This document shows positions 1 through 10,198 of a DNA stretch of 64,000 bases, piece after piece. A program made the translations under genes and the position numbers. The stretch spans positions 1 to 64,000 of the forward strand of contig NW_026252096.1 in NCBI RefSeq assembly GCF_025399195.1, read 5' to 3'. Every line of letters begins with the position of its first letter. Positions within the stretch are counted from its first letter, which is position 1. The notes beneath the pieces were generated by a model. It was not told the DNA's origin, did no database searches, and saw only the letters and a program-made list of their open reading frames with translations. Origin of the DNA: Umbelopsis ramanniana AG. Its lineage: Eukaryota > Mucoromycota > Umbelopsidomycetes > Umbelopsidales > Umbelopsidaceae.

Positions 1-77
1 GTTCGCCTAGTACGGAAAAGTAACCACATCTGAGGACGAATGGAGCCACACTACAGTTGTGTTAGGAACGACACGCA

Positions 78-316
78 ACTGTTAGTTGGCGGAATGAGGA
101 CGAGGATGTGGTGGCCTCCCTCCCAAACAAAAGAAAGATCACAAAAAATTAAGTTAGAAGTTGACCCTCCCAGGCCACAAAGGCGAACATGCTGGCGTGG
201 CATAGAGATCTGGGATACATTAGATAGAAAATTTTTATTATTTATATGACTGAGAATAAAAGCGTGGCTCTAGAGCCTATAACCACATCCTCGTCCTCAT
301 TCCGCCAACTAACAGT
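78..316. repeat. 35-bp perfect inverted repeat, 169-bp spacer
   Basis: Positions 78-112 and 282-316 are exact reverse complements over 35 bp; the arms start ACTGTTAG and end GATGTGGT. The 169-bp spacer is A+T-rich and has no coding signal. Shorter fragments of the same sequence lie at 21-30 (AACCACATC core) and 31-39 (TGAGGACGA), so the module is partly repeated outside the arms. Flanks show no clear target-site duplication. It could be a small foldback or MITE-like element, or a local inverted duplication. The right arm ends 26 bp before the MED8 start codon. Confidence 0.8.
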
Positions 317-342
317 AGACCTCTCTCATCCATACAAACAAC

Positions 343-1107
343 ATGGACTCACATTCACAGCAACCTAATCTAGATCCAAGTACATTACAGGAACTGGAAT
401 CCCTGAGAATAAAGCTCCAGTCTTTACAAGACACGTTCAACACGCACTTGGCGTATCTGAGGGATCCCAAATATCCGTTTACCTGGCCAGATCTACTGAA
501 CAAGTTCAACATGTTGACAGCCAAATTCGCCTCCTTGTCAGAGGACTTTTATGCACAACTCGATCCTAATTCCAACTCTACACTTCCAAAGCTTATGCTC
601 CACCCACAAACACCAACCACTACCGAAAGTGAGACTCAAATTTTGAGCGTCCTACTTCGAACAAAGCTGATTCCTGATATTGAGCGCATGGAAGCACAAA
701 CCCAGGTGGCTATTGCGTCAGAATTTGGAGAGCCGGACGGCAATGATGGAACAGGGAAAGCTTTAGATGAAGACCGCGTCCTGAGGAAGCAACAGGAACA
801 TTGGACGAAACTCATAAACCAACACGATCAACTTGCTGGACAAGCGAATGAAATTGTCAACGAACTGGTAGCCAACTTCCGGGAAACGAACATTGCCGAA
901 GCAGAACAACTAGAGAGACATCGACGGGAGCTTGCAGCTGTAGAGCCAGTGTGGAAGAAGGAAGGTTTTGCCGGCGAAGAAACTTGGCGTAGGTACCAAT
1001 TAGAATGCATGGCTTCGTTCTTCAGCAGTGGAAGAGATGAACTGCAAGGCAGTGATTTGAAAAAACCATCGCAATCACCACAACCAGCGTTAAATTCACC
1101 ACGATAA
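343..1107 (+). CDS. MED8: Mediator complex subunit 8
   Basis: Single-exon gene of 254 codons. Mediator subunit 8 belongs to the head module, which links activators to RNA polymerase II in the nucleus. The N-terminal helical region (residues about 15-70, with LESLRIKLQSLQ followed by a TWPDLLNKFNMLTAKFASLS stretch) is the classic Med8 signature: an amphipathic helix, a W-P turn, then a second helix. A long predicted coiled coil follows at residues about 150-215 (EQWTKL/QANEIV region). The C-terminus is a short Ser/Pro-rich tail. The first ATG after the inverted repeat is used; nothing longer is in frame. The gene converges on glyoxalase II with 152 bp between stop codons. Family assignment is by motif recall. 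Confidence 0.9.
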   Translation: MDSHSQQPNLDPSTLQELESLRIKLQSLQDTFNTHLAYLRDPKYPFTWPDLLNKFNMLTAKFASLSEDFYAQLDPNSNSTLPKLMLHPQTPTTTESETQILSVLLRTKLIPDIERMEAQTQVAIASEFGEPDGNDGTGKALDEDRVLRKQQEHWTKLINQHDQLAGQANEIVNELVANFRETNIAEAEQLERHRRELAAVEPVWKKEGFAGEETWRRYQLECMASFFSSGRDELQGSDLKKPSQSPQPALNSPR

Positions 1108-1259
1108 GCATTTAACGATGCATATGCCATTATTTCAATGTACAATATATACCATTACAGCAGAGGCACAATACATGCATTTTATCAAAAGTCCTTTATT
1201 GCTTTCCAATTCTTCATTTTCATTCTGCCAGTAAACCGCTGTATGTCCTCAATTCGTGT

Positions 1260-2158
1260 TTAAAAGTTATCCTTCATTTTACGGATTTTGAGGAGAACGT
1301 CGGCGTCCGATAGGTTCTCATCGCCAGATTTCAAAAGAGCCTTTCGTAATTCTTGCGAACGAACGCGCATAAAGGGATTGGTAAGCTTTTCATTTTCAAC
1401 GGTGCTTGGTGTGGTGACATGTGTAGCTTTAGCCCATGATATCTTCTTCTGGATATCTGAATTGTCTGGCTCCACATGCTCAGCAAATTCAAGGTTCTTC
1501 CGAGTGTATTCGTGGCCAAAGTAAATCTTCGTGTCATCTGGTAAGCTAGCGAGGGTATCCAAGGAGTGCAACATTTGGGACGCGCTGCCTTCAAACAGCC
1601 TTCCGCATCCAGATGAGAACAAACAGTCGCCAGTAAAGACAGCTTTTTGCCCGGTTTTGGTGTCTTCAACAAAGTAGCTTACGTGACCAGTGGTATGGCC
1701 AGCCGTGGCCAAAGCTTTCACTTCCAAATTGCCCACTTTTACAGTTTCCTTGTCCTTGAGCTGTTTTGTCATTCCTTCTACTCTCTCATCACCTCCATAA
1801 CACTCCACGTTGCCGAGAGATTTAAGAGCTTCTTTATTGCCACCGGCATGATCCCAATGGTGATGGGTAGTCAGAATGCAATCAGGAGTGACGCCATTTT
1901 CCTTGAAAGCTTCGAGTACTTTTGAAGGCTCAACGGGGTCAATAGCAGCCGCTTCAAAAAGGATAGTGATGAGTGATGTCTTCTGTTAAAACCGACTCTT
2001 TGTCATCGTATCTCTCACCTTTATTCGTGTCTTCATCAATTAGGAGATATGAATAGCTATCATAATGTGTACCATGGTCAGAAATGACTGTTGCACCTTC
2101 CTGTACATATAACCGAGACTTACTTGTCTTGTAGAACGGGAACAGGCTTGATAATCAT
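1260..2158 (-). CDS. GLO2: Hydroxyacylglutathione hydrolase (glyoxalase II)
   Basis: Three exons (2158-2124, 2056-2019, 1951-1260) encode 254 aa. Glyoxalase II hydrolyses S-D-lactoylglutathione to D-lactate and glutathione, the second step of methylglyoxal detoxification. The start MIIKPVPVLQDNYSYLLIDE is the canonical N-terminus of the family. The metallo-beta-lactamase dinuclear-metal motif THHHWDHAGG is intact, followed by GHTTGHV, FTGDCLF and FGHEYT, and a C-terminal substrate-binding helical domain (NPFMRVRSQELR). The first two exons are only 35 and 38 nt, and reading across them needs both introns. No mitochondrial presequence is seen, so the product is probably cytosolic. Confidence 0.95.
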
Positions 2159-3542
2159 TGTATTTTTCGAGGTGGTCGAAAAGCGACGGAGGGAAAGACG
2201 TATCATGCGTACTGTTTGGCGTCATGGCGACGCAGCGAAATTTCAAGGCGTTGCGTTGTTTGAAAATTTCTTATACCTGTACCAACCAGTGTGCAAAGCG
2301 AATTTCATACGCACTGGTACAGCAACGATGGCATCCCAAAGGTATTGTGTATGAATTAGTCGGTCTATCATTTTACGGTTTCTTGCTATGATAGGATTAA
2401 AGTAGCATCACTGGACGCATATGAACTGAATTAACAGCCTGCGCATCTTGCTTTATCTTTATCTTTATCTTTCTACTGGCTTTTGCATTCTTCACTGGCA
2501 TGCCGTTACAACGAGCAGTGTACGTAGCCTGCAGAGATTTCGCTTCGGCCGGCCAACCTTCTCGGGCATGTTGATTCGAATCCCGCAGTAAATGGGGTTT
2601 TGACTAGATTTGGTTGCTTGAGCGAACTGATTGCTTTCCCCATAAGCATGTTCTATAGAGTTGAGGTGGGTATACATAAACATTGCTACAAGTGAACTAC
2701 AAGCTGACACTTAGATATCTTCCATCTTAACATGTGGCTTTGTTTTTGCTGTCAACCGCATTAAGCGGTAGTATAAATGTAATATGGGCTTAGTATGGTG
2801 GTGATAAAGCTGATTTTTGGGATACGTATAACTGCCTCTAGTATCAAAGTATGGGAATGAATCTTTCTCTGCTCGTCATAGTATACCTTGGACAAAAGGT
2901 GAAAACACGTAGCACAAAACAACTTGAGCCGTGCACCACCTTTACGTAGGTAGAGCCGAGAGGGGACAATGAATCCATGTTGTACACGTTTCTCGACATT
3001 CCTGCAGGTAGTCAGCATGTGGTTTATCAGCAGCAAGGATATATTCATTGTCGATTTACTGAATAAAAATTTATCTTGAGGGTAAAAATTGTACAGCTCC
3101 AATCCGCACTAGCCTGTTTCTATAAGTTTAACAGACATGATATGACAGATACAGTGGTTATCGATGTCTGGGTCGTTCCACCAAAGCGGACCTGAAAATG
3201 GTCCTTCAAAATAGCTCTTTTGTGGATGCCAAGTTTAAACCAGTGCATACTAATACATCACATTGAAACAGATGTATACGCACACTTACGAACAACAACA
3301 CACACTCAAATGAAAAGGATCGATAGATATATAAAAAATACGCTCATCTCTAGTTTAAACGCGGTATAGCTAGAAATCGCAGTGACTCCCAGCTCGGTAG
3401 AAATAGCAAAGACGCTGAGATTGGTTCTGGCAGGTGCTCTGTGCAACCTTTGCTGAGGTACAAAATAAAAATATTTTAACTGTAATGCACCTTTCTCTTT
3501 ATCAGTCGTCTTTTCCTCTCCTTCGATTCCATCCACTTCCAC
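2159..3542. other. Intergenic region, divergent promoters of GLO2 and lyase
   Basis: About 1.4 kb between two divergently transcribed genes. Open frames here are short and have no recognisable domain. A tiny CTTTAT hexanucleotide run (three copies plus a variant) sits at 2451-2474. I see no RNA gene. Confidence 0.6.
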
Positions 3543-5221
3543 ATGCGCCGCTCAGTGCTTGCTGTGCTGGCCTTGTTGGTCGTCGCCGTCACATCGCAAA
3601 CCATCGACGATTTAGCCAGTGTTGAAGACTACTACGAAAGCTTGGATCTGGTCACCGCCTTTTCAGACGATAGCAACAGCAGCACAATTTCCATCGGCAC
3701 ACCTGGTGTAGGTTATCACACAGCGTACACCACGATAGGCGGTGTTCAGACCGACAAAATTAATGTCGATAAACTAGAAATGACGAGAACAGAATATCAG
3801 CTCGGTATTTTATCCGAAGAGCTGATGCGATCCATCACATCCCTCCAAAAGAGGGTCGAAGTTATAATGCAAGAAAACAAAACTTACACTGTAACCTCAA
3901 CTACCACTAAACCACCAAATAATAATACGCACTACTATTATTCTCTTGCACCATATTCATGGCCTAATTGCACTGGAATCAAAGCAGTCGTAAACAAATG
4001 GACCCAATGTCCTTGGAAGTCAGTTGATGGAAAGGTGCGATTCTTTTTCTCGGTCATATTTGTTGTCAAAGAAATTTGTAGTGACATTAAACCACAAACA
4101 TTTTGTAGATCAACCCTGCAGGAAAATCATTAAGTGCAGGCCATTCTCTTACCTACCTCATCCGTGATGGTGTTGACCTTGCTACTAGCTATTATCTTTT
4201 TGGCAATTCTGCACACGAACAAAAGGTACGAAAGCGACTTAGTTGATTTTATTATGGATATGTTTAGAAAAACTTTCTGATTTCCAAGTCATACTTGACA
4301 CTAGTATACAGACAATATTCGCACTTTCTTCATCAATCGAGCTACCTACATGGCGCCCAACATGAACTACTCGCAAGTCGTTCCTGATGGTCCAGAAGAT
4401 GACTGGATTGGTAGCAGAATGGGCGTTCTAGATACCCATGGGTTAATCACCCTTCTATCATCCGCTGAGCTAATGGCTCAAAGTGGCGGCACTTACTGGA
4501 CAGATTCCGACACGAAAGGTTTGCAAAAATGGGTTAGAGAGTATCGAACCTGGATGGAAACCTCTCGTCTGGGTATTGCGGAGAGCAAAGGCCGAAATAA
4601 TCATGGAACGTGAGTATAGTCTAGGCGTTGGCATTCAATATTGACTTTGTCTGGGTACTAAACATAATTTGCCACCAGATTTTATTATGCTCAAATAGCG
4701 GCATTCTCTCACTACTTGGGAGAGGCTAATGCCACTCGCGCAGCCGTTAACAAATACCTAGATACCATTTATGATGGTCAGATCATGGCAAGCGGTGCCC
4801 AACCTCTCGAACTTTCCCGTGCCTTTTCGCTTCACTATAGCTACTATAACCTCGAAGCATTGGGAGCATTGGCAAAATACGCACAATCAGTCGGCTTGAA
4901 CGTTTTCAACTCGTAAGTATATCGGTTTTCTTTGTACTACACCACTATCTCATGAAGACTAGCAGAAAAGCTAATTGATGCCTATACAGGACCAATGTTC
5001 ATAAAGCGTCCTATCGCACTGCAGTCAACTTTTTGATCAAAAATACCTTGTCAACTAAAAATTCAGAGAACCCTGCCAACTTCCTTCCCATGCTAGAGAC
5101 CTCGGCAAATGTGTATGGCGATGACAAAACCTACAACTACACCGACGCTATCAAGTACATTCGCAATGAAACCGGTGGTGGCGACCTTGGCGCTGTCTGG
5201 CTTCTCTGGACTCGCCAATAA
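3543..5221 (+). CDS. Secreted alginate-lyase-fold polysaccharide lyase
   Basis: Five exons (3543-4034, 4109-4225, 4305-4609, 4679-4912, 4990-5221) give 459 aa. The start is a signal peptide (MRRSVLAVLALLVVAVTSQT), so the product is secreted; N-glycosylation sequons are frequent. The core matches the alginate_lyase alpha/alpha-barrel fold: LAPYSWPNCTG then NPAG, a GVLDTHGLITLLSSAELMA helix, and the catalytic-region motif SKGRNNHGTFYYAQIAAF. NNHG carries the conserved Asn-His pair. Members of this fold cleave uronic-acid polysaccharides by beta-elimination. In fungi they include PL38-type glucuronan lyases, so the substrate need not be alginate; Mucoromycota have glucuronic-acid-rich walls. Exon 3 uses a CTAG acceptor 7 nt upstream of a nearby CAG; only the former keeps frame. 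Confidence 0.85.
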
Positions 5222-5576
5222 TCAAATCATGTTTTGAAAAATCTACACTGCATTCAATATAAATTTGTGAATAAATCCTGTATTATCTAGAGCAATGACA
5301 AGAGCAATGACACACCACAATAGGCCATTTTGTATATACTTGGCCGGTCCAATATGAAATCATATTGACGAGCAATGATGGTACACCCCTGATCCTTCTC
5401 TACACTTCTATTACTGTTGAAGAATTACAATTCTTTCACATTGAAGCATTTTATATTCAAGCTATAGACATGATCGCTGCTTCACGAATTATATGGTTGT
5501 AAATTTCGCTATACAATATGCCTTGCTGCACAGAAGTCTACATTAGGAGTTCCGATAAAATCTGCGGCTCTCTCAT
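5222..5576. other. Convergent intergenic region
   Basis: 355 bp between the stop codons of the lyase gene (+) and the chalcone-isomerase-like gene (-). It is A+T-rich with AATAAA-like stretches near 5270, consistent with 3' ends. Nothing else is seen. Confidence 0.5.
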
Positions 5577-6604
5577 CTATTCGTGTGAAAGCGCTTCCTC
5601 CAGGACGTTCTTAACAATATCAAGCTTCACATAGCCCATGACAAAATTATCCGCGAGCCACTGGCTGTCTACAGTGCCGATATCCTCGCCCTATGTATTT
5701 CTTTCGGTTAGCTGCCGGCTAGTGACTGCAATGAAAGTCTGTAACAACTTGCCTGAAATTCAATTTGGAGACCACCTTTTGCAGTACGGGTGAAGATAAA
5801 TTCATCTCCTTTGTTCACTTTCGTTTTCGGGAACTTTGCTTTGAAATCTTGAATGGCTTCCAAAATACGTCTTTCGTCATCTTCACTAAGGTCCTTAGCT
5901 TGTTCCCGCATAAGCTGCAAGAGAGATCTGGTAAAACCGTCTCTCAAATGAGCAGCACCAGTTGGCCTAGTGGGAACTAAAGAGTGACAGCTTAAGATTT
6001 AAGGTATCACATCCAATCTCATACACCATCTGTACAAGCCTACCTATTCTTATGCTAATATCTATAGGGTGCAATAGCATCTTTTGAGCCTGATCAACGT
6101 CGCTCATAGCAGAACTTGCATTTGTCCACAACTTGGCCTTTTCCAGTATCATGACGTCTTTTGGTCGAGCATACATTGCCATGACGTACACACTTATCTT
6201 AAGAAAGCTCACTTGTCTCGAACCAAGGCCAATGATCACCTTTTTATCCGTGGCTTCGTGAATTGTGAATGGAACTTCCATGTGCGTTCGCGGTTCTTGA
6301 AGATTTCCTCTTGCCGCCTCCGCTTGCACCGTCTTCGACAGCAAAAAACTAGTGCCGACCGTCGCGAACATGATCGGCATCCACACGTGTGCGCCAAGAG
6401 GTCTATTAGGGACGGCCTAGAGGCAGTACAGCTGGTTCATTACAATTCTTTCTCATTCTGTCACTTAGAATTCGGAATGTGACCTACCGTGCTTGCCATT
6501 CGTCGACCTGCACCAATGTATGGAACTGGAAGGGCCCGCACACCTGATGAACTGGTTCGCCATACACTCTGTGCTGATGGACAAAGAGGCCGTACTCGCA
6601 ACAT
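5577..6604 (-). CDS. Mitochondrial chalcone-isomerase-like protein (AIM18/AIM46 type)
   Basis: Four exons (6604-6488, 6416-6044, 5976-5753, 5690-5577) encode 275 aa. The N-terminus (MLRVRPLCPSAQSVWRTSSS, rich in Arg/Ser with no acids) is a typical mitochondrial presequence, followed by a hydrophobic stretch near FATVGTSFLL. The fold signature is chalcone isomerase: FTIHEATDKKVIIGLGSRQV, KISVYVMAMYA, LRIV-like SIRIVPTRPTG and the HLRDGFTRSL motif. Fungal members are inner-membrane/matrix proteins of unclear function and are thought to lack true chalcone isomerase activity. The last intron (5691-5752) reads CAG/GCAAGT at its donor, so it is a GC-AG intron; the frame needs it. Start lies 58 bp after the stop of the upstream lysoplasmalogenase gene. 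Confidence 0.9.
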
Positions 6605-6662
6605 TTTATAAAAAAATTGTTTCCAAAAAAAAGGTAAATGTCTGAAAGAACAAAAATGCAAC

Positions 6663-7307
6663 TCAGCGTTTCCAGGCCGAATATGCAATAGCATGTTGCG
6701 CATAAAAATACAAGGGTAGACCTATCCAGGCATTTTCAAACCCGGTTACAACGAATTTCTCTCTAGCTACAAATATATCTGAGAGCATAAACGCAATAGC
6801 TCCAAGGACTTGTGGGAGTGGTCTTTGAGCATTAGTTGCTGACCCTAAACTTGCAATGACCATAATGACAATGGCAACCATGTACACCAGGACAGGGACC
6901 TTCATGTCAGCATCGACGTTCGGAAGAAGCCAAGGAAGCACTTGTGAAAGCATTGCGCCTGAAGCTGCCATGCCCAGAAGACTAAGCGAGCTAGTCCATT
7001 GTACACCAAGTTTGACAAAGGCCATGCTGTAGCAAATATGAGATAGTAGAAACGCGACAAGCCCGAGAAGGAAGGCCCATTCGGGCTTGAACATCAGCAT
7101 TATGTCGCCTAAGGTCCCGAAGAGTAATCCCTTGCCAATTAGACTTCCATGTTTGCTGGGTCCGCGAGGGGCTTCAATGTACGTGACCAAGAATCCGTAG
7201 CTTGACAGAGGTTTAAACAGGTATACACCGCCCGTCAATCCACGATATATGCTCCATAGAAGTCCAACCTGTGCAATTGTACTTATCCAAACACCAGAGT
7301 AAACCAT
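6663..7307 (-). CDS. YhhN/TMEM86-family lysoplasmalogenase-like membrane protein
   Basis: Single coding exon, 214 aa from the ATG at 7307. About seven to eight hydrophobic segments cover almost the whole protein. Family motifs are visible: FGTLGDIMLMF near residue 65-80 with its conserved GD, FLLSHICYSMAF, and the C-terminal SDIFVAREKFV followed by LPLYFYAQ. TMEM86/YhhN proteins hydrolyse the vinyl ether bond of lysoplasmalogens in the ER or plasma membrane; activity in fungi is inferred. The frame stays open to 7358, but an acceptor-like TTCAG ends at 7322 with a matching donor at about 7373, so that part is probably a 5'UTR intron and the start at 7307 is preferred. Confidence 0.85.
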   Translation of the reverse strand: MVYSGVWISTIAQVGLLWSIYRGLTGGVYLFKPLSSYGFLVTYIEAPRGPSKHGSLIGKGLLFGTLGDIMLMFKPEWAFLLGLVAFLLSHICYSMAFVKLGVQWTSSLSLLGMAASGAMLSQVLPWLLPNVDADMKVPVLVYMVAIVIMVIASLGSATNAQRPLPQVLGAIAFMLSDIFVAREKFVVTGFENAWIGLPLYFYAQHAIAYSAWKR

Positions 7308-7529
7308 TGGAGGTAAACCTGAAGGTGAGAAATAAAAAAAAGTTGGGAATTGTGACAAGCATGTGAACCTACTTTATTCGATCGAAACTCAGATTGCCAT
7401 GCGGGGAAAGCGGATAGGCTCTGCTGGCAGCGGATACGAAGCACACAAAACATCACGCACACCATGTATGATTATTTTTGTACTTGTTATTTGATGCCAA
7501 AAAAAAAAAAAGGTTTAAAATGCTATGTA

Positions 7530-8645
7530 CTAGATATACAACCATAACAACTCCACCAAGCACATCATGCCCATGGCTTGTCCATAAGGCATAGAGGTAA
7601 GTGGAATCTCCTTATAGAATTGCTTGGTATCTCCCATAGGGGTACCAAAAGAAACATTCTGAAGCTCTCCAGTTTCATCAATGTTGCTGATGACACCTCG
7701 GACCGCCTTCATTGCTACTTCAGAAAATTCGCTGGAAATATACTGCTTTCGAACAGCTTTCATGATACCAAACGCAAAACCTGCGGTGGCCGATGCTTCC
7801 AAATACGAGTCACTAGCATGGTCGTCAATAATTGTACGCCATAAACCAGATTCATCTTGATGGCGGGCCAAAGCACGCACTTGAGCATTGAGAGTATCAA
7901 TTAGGTGTACACGGATGGGATCATTTTCAGCCAAGTCCAAAAGCTCAATAAACTCTGGAATGACAATGGTAATCCAACTGTTTCCACGTCCCCATAATGC
8001 ACTGGCAAAGTTATGGCCACCTTCCTCAAATGTCCAACCATGGAAGAACAATCCTGTCTTGGTATCGAACAGGTACTTGATATGAAGAAGGAATTGTCTC
8101 TTGGCTTCCTCAACATAGTGAGGTCTGTTAAGCACCTTACCGATCTTTGCCAATGGAAGGACCGTCATCATAAGAGTATCATCCCACAGTTGCTGAGTAT
8201 TGTCTGCCGCATATGTGATGTGTTGCATACCGCCGTACTCTGTGCGTGGCAAAGAATGCATGGCCCATTCTGCCCAGGTGTCAAGATATGGCACATATGT
8301 TTTGTCACCAGTTTCCTCATATACGTACGCCAAAGTCAGGAACACGGCCATTGTGTTGATGTTTTTGTGTCTTGGAGGTTCGGCAAATCGGTCTCGGAAC
8401 CACTTTTGAATGATTTCGAGCGTTTCCTTGTCGTTGGTCATGGCATAGTACTTCCAGAGTCCATACAAACCAACACCTTGTGTCCATTCCCAGTCATTCC
8501 AGGCTTTGGTGTCAACAACAATACCGTTGTCCAGATGAAGGAGGAACTTTCCCGTTGTATCTTGGATGCCTACAAGATTGTGAATCAGGGATTTTATTAA
8601 TCCGTGAACTTCTGTGGCAGATTTTTCTTTGAGAACGTTGGACAT
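7530..8645 (-). CDS. GH105-type unsaturated rhamnogalacturonyl hydrolase, intronless
   Basis: One uninterrupted frame of 371 aa, a normal length for GH105/GH88. These (alpha/alpha)6-barrel enzymes hydrate and cleave the unsaturated uronyl end left by pectin or rhamnogalacturonan lyases. Family landmarks: WNDWEWTQGVGLYGLWKYY near residue 50, NTQQLWDDTLMMTVLPLAKI with the catalytic-region Asp pair, HGWTFEEGGHNFASALWGRGNSW, and EIPLTSMPYGQAMGMM at the C-terminus. There is no signal peptide, so the enzyme probably acts inside the cell on imported oligosaccharides. It is the only long metabolic gene here without introns and looks bacterial in type, which suggests horizontal gain. The upstream promoter region is shared with the divergent channel gene. 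Confidence 0.9.
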   Translation of the reverse strand: MSNVLKEKSATEVHGLIKSLIHNLVGIQDTTGKFLLHLDNGIVVDTKAWNDWEWTQGVGLYGLWKYYAMTNDKETLEIIQKWFRDRFAEPPRHKNINTMAVFLTLAYVYEETGDKTYVPYLDTWAEWAMHSLPRTEYGGMQHITYAADNTQQLWDDTLMMTVLPLAKIGKVLNRPHYVEEAKRQFLLHIKYLFDTKTGLFFHGWTFEEGGHNFASALWGRGNSWITIVIPEFIELLDLAENDPIRVHLIDTLNAQVRALARHQDESGLWRTIIDDHASDSYLEASATAGFAFGIMKAVRKQYISSEFSEVAMKAVRGVISNIDETGELQNVSFGTPMGDTKQFYKEIPLTSMPYGQAMGMMCLVELLWLYI

Positions 8646-10198
8646 GACTGAGGAAGCAACAGTGGTGGGAAGGAGAAAGTTTCAATCCAATAAATATGTT
8701 TGTGACTCTCGGGAACTGCTTAATTTTGAGTTTGAAAATGTTCCCCGTCTACGATAATATATTTGTGAAAGCAGGTGGAAGACGGAAATACATGAAGCTT
8801 CTTCGCTCGTGCAAACCTTATTTCTGTGGGGAGTTTTCCTTGAATATTCTCCTAAGTAGATACTGAGATATAACCCAGATCTTTAGTAATTTCACACAGG
8901 TGCTTATGTATACGCTAGAACGAAGGTTCACTCAGTACCGCCAGAATACTTCACAATATTACAATATAGGAAGTGTGCTATAGCCCTACCGAGCAGCGTC
9001 TGTTACCAATCGTTTATACAGAAACACAGGGATCAACTGTGATCAGACGTAAAAATGATATTAAAACAGTGTAAAATCCTTTTCTTTCTTGATTCAGCCG
9101 CTGGTGGACTTGTGCATAGAATAAATGGGCCCATAACATGAAAGAAATTACATTCGGCCTGATAAAAGCGATGGACCAATACGGCCGATGAAGTGAGCTG
9201 ATGGTCAGGCGGACTCAATAGTGGCTTACGTCCCTTCAGTCATAACAGTTTATTTAAATTCACTTATTTGTTTCTACACGAGAAGTATTCCATTATGACA
9301 CACAGAGTGTCTTGTTGGTTGCACTCATGCACTGCAAATTCCTCCTTTGCTTTTCTTTTTATCTTCAGCATCCTACCAAGCTAGCCTCATGCGCGTCTTA
9401 AGCAAACGATTGCTATCTCTGGCAAAAGCATGTAGAATGAGCGTATTCAGTTTATCAAAGTAGGTTGCGCTCATAATTTGAGCATTACTCAGACCAAAGC
9501 TTTTGGTCTAGGTTGATGACATATAAAATTCAGAGCCAACGTTGAGACCACGACGGTTGTGACTTCGACAAGCTTTTACAATCTTGACATCATTTTTTGA
9601 TTTAGGTTCAACAGCTGTCGAAAGGTGGCTTAATTATGTGTACTTACAGATGATGATGATGGACAAGAAAACATCGTGCAACGTTTGCTCAGCGAAGGGA
9701 TTTCTGGGGCAGCACTCAAATATCCCTCGTTTTTTGATTCTCCAAGTAAGCGGTATCTGAGCGACCCTCATGTAACCTGTTTTGATTTACGGGAAAGTAA
9801 AGCTCTTCAGTTAGTCTTTCTAACCGGTAGTGTGATTTAATGTGTACTGCGTTGACAAGAGCTTGGAATAGGATCGGTGTGGTCGATAATAGCGTCCCTG
9901 TTGCAGTGCAAAGCCGATGTGTTTATGTACGGTTCTATATCTTTCCACTTTATCCATTGTATGTAATGTTTACTACCAGAGGTCTGGAAAGAGGTATCCT
10001 AGATTGGGCATTTTTGGGAGAAAGTCTCTTCAGTTACACACCTTGCCATTTTCTCTCTGACTGGGATTTAAAATGCGCACTGGGGATGGCGCCGGCACGA
10101 CGTTTCTGTTCCTCCATTTTGCGGTAGCATTTCTAATTTCCCCGGGCCAATTGACCCAAGCACTATAAGCATCGTTCTAGTCTAAATTTGCTGGAACG
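8646..10198. other. Long divergent intergenic region
   Basis: 1.55 kb between GH105 (-) and the TRP-like channel (+). A perfect short palindrome (AGACCAAA, 3-nt centre, TTTGGTCT) lies at 9491-9509. A CCAAT core sits near 10147, about 50 bp before the channel start. A 95-codon frame at 9840-10127 has no recognisable domain and is not called. Confidence 0.5.

Noticed and set aside
2573-2586. tRNA B-box-like string (GATTCGAATCCCGC)
   Set aside because: The bases before it cannot pair with CCCGC to form a T stem, and no acceptor or anticodon arm could be found around it.
7308-7358. Longer N-terminus for the lysoplasmalogenase-like gene
   Set aside because: The extra residues are read through a probable 5'UTR intron with good donor and acceptor.
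9840-10127. 95-codon open frame before the channel gene
   Set aside because: No domain, odd composition, and it overlaps the likely promoter; open by chance.
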